Shown here piece after piece: positions 62,654 through 64,000 of a stretch of 64,000 bases of DNA. A program made the position numbers and the translations under genes. Below the pieces are notes generated by a model that made no database searches, was not told the DNA's origin, and saw nothing but the letters and a program-made list of their open reading frames with translations. Position 1 is the first letter of the stretch. Every line of letters starts with the position of its first letter. Source of the DNA: an uncultured Kordia sp. (GTDB lineage: Bacteria; Bacteroidota; Bacteroidia; Flavobacteriales; Flavobacteriaceae); the NCBI RefSeq assembly GCF_947489565.1, contig NZ_CANLEA010000022.1, forward strand, positions 1 to 64,000. The letters run 5' to 3'.

Positions 62654-63472
62654 TTATCGCTTCACAAAAAAACCTTCTTCCAGCCACTTTGTTTTCCATT
62701 GTTGCCAGTGGTTTTCTAGTTCGTCTCCAACAACTTTAAATTGATTAATTAGGAATTGTTTTGCTTGTGCAATAGATTGTGTTTCTTTGAGTTTTGCCAA
62801 GAAATGATATTGTATTGGATAGATTTCAAAAAGTCCCAATCTATAATCGCGACGCAATAAGACGCAATAGCTTTCTTGTGCGAATGGCAATTCCGGATTG
62901 CGATCGTTTACAGCTTCTTTATAATATTCGCTGATAGGAAAATTGTGTTTTAATAGATGAAATACCGGAACCAATTGCAAAGCTTCTTCTTTTGTTTCTG
63001 CTGTTGCTTTTTGGTAATTTTCATCTGCTTTTTCATCAAAACTAATGTTGACTAAAAATTCAAAATTTGCCAGTTCAATCATAAAATCTGGCCACGATTC
63101 TTTTACCTCAGCATCTTTGTCAGGACGTGTTTCTTCTAAAAAAGCACCAAAATGTTGTCCCAAATCGCCTAAAGTATAACTTTTGGAAGGATATTCTAGC
63201 AAATACAAATCTGCGAATTGCAAAAATAATTGTCTTCCTAACGCATGACTTAAGGCTGGAAATTGTGCTACCATACAATCGCGTAAGCGCGCTATATAAC
63301 TACGTTGATAAATACGCATATGTTCTTTGGCAGAAAGTTTGGAAGTCGATTTTACAAATGCTTCATAATCGCCAGCAAATTGTGGATGTAATAATTGATG
63401 TTGCATCCATTGTTGAATTTCTGAAAAACTTTTTTCTGCTGCTTTTCGCGATGCGTCTTTGCTTATTTTCAT
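62654..63472 (-). CDS. bufC: DUF2063 (HvfC/BufC-type) protein
   Basis: A 272-residue protein of the DUF2063 family, partner of DUF692 MNIO enzymes. It has the N-terminal helical domain with EHMRIYQRSYIARLRDCM and QFPALSHALG, and an acidic middle. The partner helps bring the precursor peptide to the DUF692 enzyme for Cys modification (known for HvfC/BufC). It overlaps the DUF692 gene by 4 bases. Its last 31 codons are the unit repeated three more times downstream (see the array). Confidence 0.85.
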   Translation of the reverse strand: MKISKDASRKAAEKSFSEIQQWMQHQLLHPQFAGDYEAFVKSTSKLSAKEHMRIYQRSYIARLRDCMVAQFPALSHALGRQLFLQFADLYLLEYPSKSYTLGDLGQHFGAFLEETRPDKDAEVKESWPDFMIELANFEFLVNISFDEKADENYQKATAETKEEALQLVPVFHLLKHNFPISEYYKEAVNDRNPELPFAQESYCVLLRRDYRLGLFEIYPIQYHFLAKLKETQSIAQAKQFLINQFKVVGDELENHWQQWKTKWLEEGFFVKR

Positions 63473-64000
63473 GAATCTACAAAATCTTTTGCCACGTTAG
63501 ACACCATAAAATCAATCGGATTTGATACTGTTTGAATGTCTTGTTGCATTGTTTCAGATGCTATACATTGTTTTTTGAAACCATCCATATAGTTTTTTGC
63601 TTTGAGTAATTCTGCATGACAGATATCAAATTCAGGAATATTTCCGTCCCATTCTAACAAAGTTGATGTTCCGCCGGTGCGTTCCCAAGCTAAACTGAAT
63701 AATTCCCATACAGGATCAACTACAGGACTGTCGTGTGTATCAATAATATGATCGCCGTTATGTTGGTGTCCCGCCAAATGCATTTGCACAATATTTTCAT
63801 GCGGCAAACCTTCTATATATTCTATCGGATCAAATTCATTATTGAACGAAGACACATACACATTGTTTACATCTAGCAACAATCCACAATTGGTTTCTTC
63901 GACCATAGACTTTAAAAATTGCCATTCGGGAATGGTTGATTGCTGAAACGTTAAATACGTACTTGGATTTTCTAGAATGAGCGGTCGTTCTAGATAGTCT
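63469..64000 (-). CDS. bufB: DUF692 (MNIO) enzyme, partial, 5' end outside window
   Basis: The last 177 codons of a DUF692/MNIO (multinuclear non-heme iron oxidative) enzyme; the start lies beyond the right edge. Visible iron-ligand motifs: LLLDVNNVYVS, IVQMHLAGHQHNG, DTHDSPV and LLEWDGNIPEFD, and the upstream LILENPSTYLTFQQSTIPEW. MNIOs act on Cys residues of RiPP precursors, as in the bufferin copper-binding pathway. With bufC it forms a typical pair; the precursor gene and any DoxX gene would be to the right of the window. Confidence 0.93.
   Translation of the reverse strand, partial: DYLERPLILENPSTYLTFQQSTIPEWQFLKSMVEETNCGLLLDVNNVYVSSFNNEFDPIEYIEGLPHENIVQMHLAGHQHNGDHIIDTHDSPVVDPVWELFSLAWERTGGTSTLLEWDGNIPEFDICHAELLKAKNYMDGFKKQCIASETMQQDIQTVSNPIDFMVSNVAKDFVDS

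Noticed and set aside
61636-62739. Four similar 63-68 codon plus-strand frames (NLWNKFVSRS...) in the repeat array
   Set aside because: They begin at GTG codons inside the intergenic repeat and run antisense to the bufC cassettes; they recur only because the DNA repeats.
1-64000. tRNA, rRNA or riboswitch genes
   Set aside because: No cloverleaf, rRNA or riboswitch-like conserved core was recognised by eye; a covariance-model search would be needed to exclude small ones.

Overview
The window looks like chromosomal DNA of a marine Flavobacteriaceae bacterium, most likely Kordia or a close relative. The evidence is low GC, Bacteroidota-type -7 boxes (TAnnTTTG) at several starts, weak use of Shine-Dalgarno sites, many secreted proteins with C-terminal type IX secretion (T9SS) sorting domains, a fused hpt-adk gene, and dispersed intergenic repeats built around CACTTCGAGTGA and TATCGAGAAGT. 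The genus is inferred from gene content. No tRNA, rRNA, IS element, prophage or CRISPR array was found.

Layout. 1-4.7 kb: two paralogous 84-85 aa proteins, an unknown gene pair, a Lys/Ala-rich histone-H1-like protein and two secreted proteins. 4.9-11.5 kb: a 2213-residue alpha-2-macroglobulin-type protein with an internal carboxypeptidase-regulatory plus TonB-plug module. 11.6-15.8 kb: two genes with the same N-terminal leader and the same upstream box, one with DUF4157 plus a GNAT-like domain and one with a possible nuclease tail; they flank an LRR/T9SS protein. 15.9-19.9 kb: VOC and cyclophilin-like proteins, a T9SS protein, peptidase E and secreted unknowns. 19.9-24.7 kb: housekeeping block obgE, DUF3050, hpt-adk, and divergent purK-purE. 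25.2-31.1 kb: two related T9SS proteins and an M3 peptidase.

31.2-38 kb: a GbsR/MarR-type regulator and a run of membrane proteins, methyltransferase, TIGR01777 oxidoreductase, lipoprotein and SRPBCC protein, then an ECF sigma factor with a small partner and a UbiA-like membrane protein. The same inverted repeat (TTTCAA-N6-TTGAAA) precedes both the regulator and the run it probably controls. 38.1-43.4 kb: gcvP, a FabH-like ketosynthase, proC. 43.4-43.9 kb: a three-copy repeat array. 44-57 kb: glutathione peroxidase, flippase, a lanthipeptide-like precursor peptide, methyltransferase, GT2, a LytTR regulator, a PafA-like phosphatase, mlaEF, lipoproteins, DUF389 and manC.

57-64 kb: unknowns, a SprT-like protease, a DUF4349 lipoprotein, and a two-gene operon of a membrane protein and a lipoprotein. 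The right edge holds a bufBC/hvfBC-type pair (DUF692 MNIO enzyme, cut by the window end, plus DUF2063). Downstream of bufC is a ~1.1 kb tandem array in which the last 31 codons of bufC are repeated three more times in frame with their stop codon, with variation at the junction.

The most unusual items are the bufC 3'-end cassettes, the shared-leader putative contractile-injection cargo pair, the paired GbsR operator candidates, the macroglobulin/TonB-plug fusion and the orphan lanthipeptide-like precursor.
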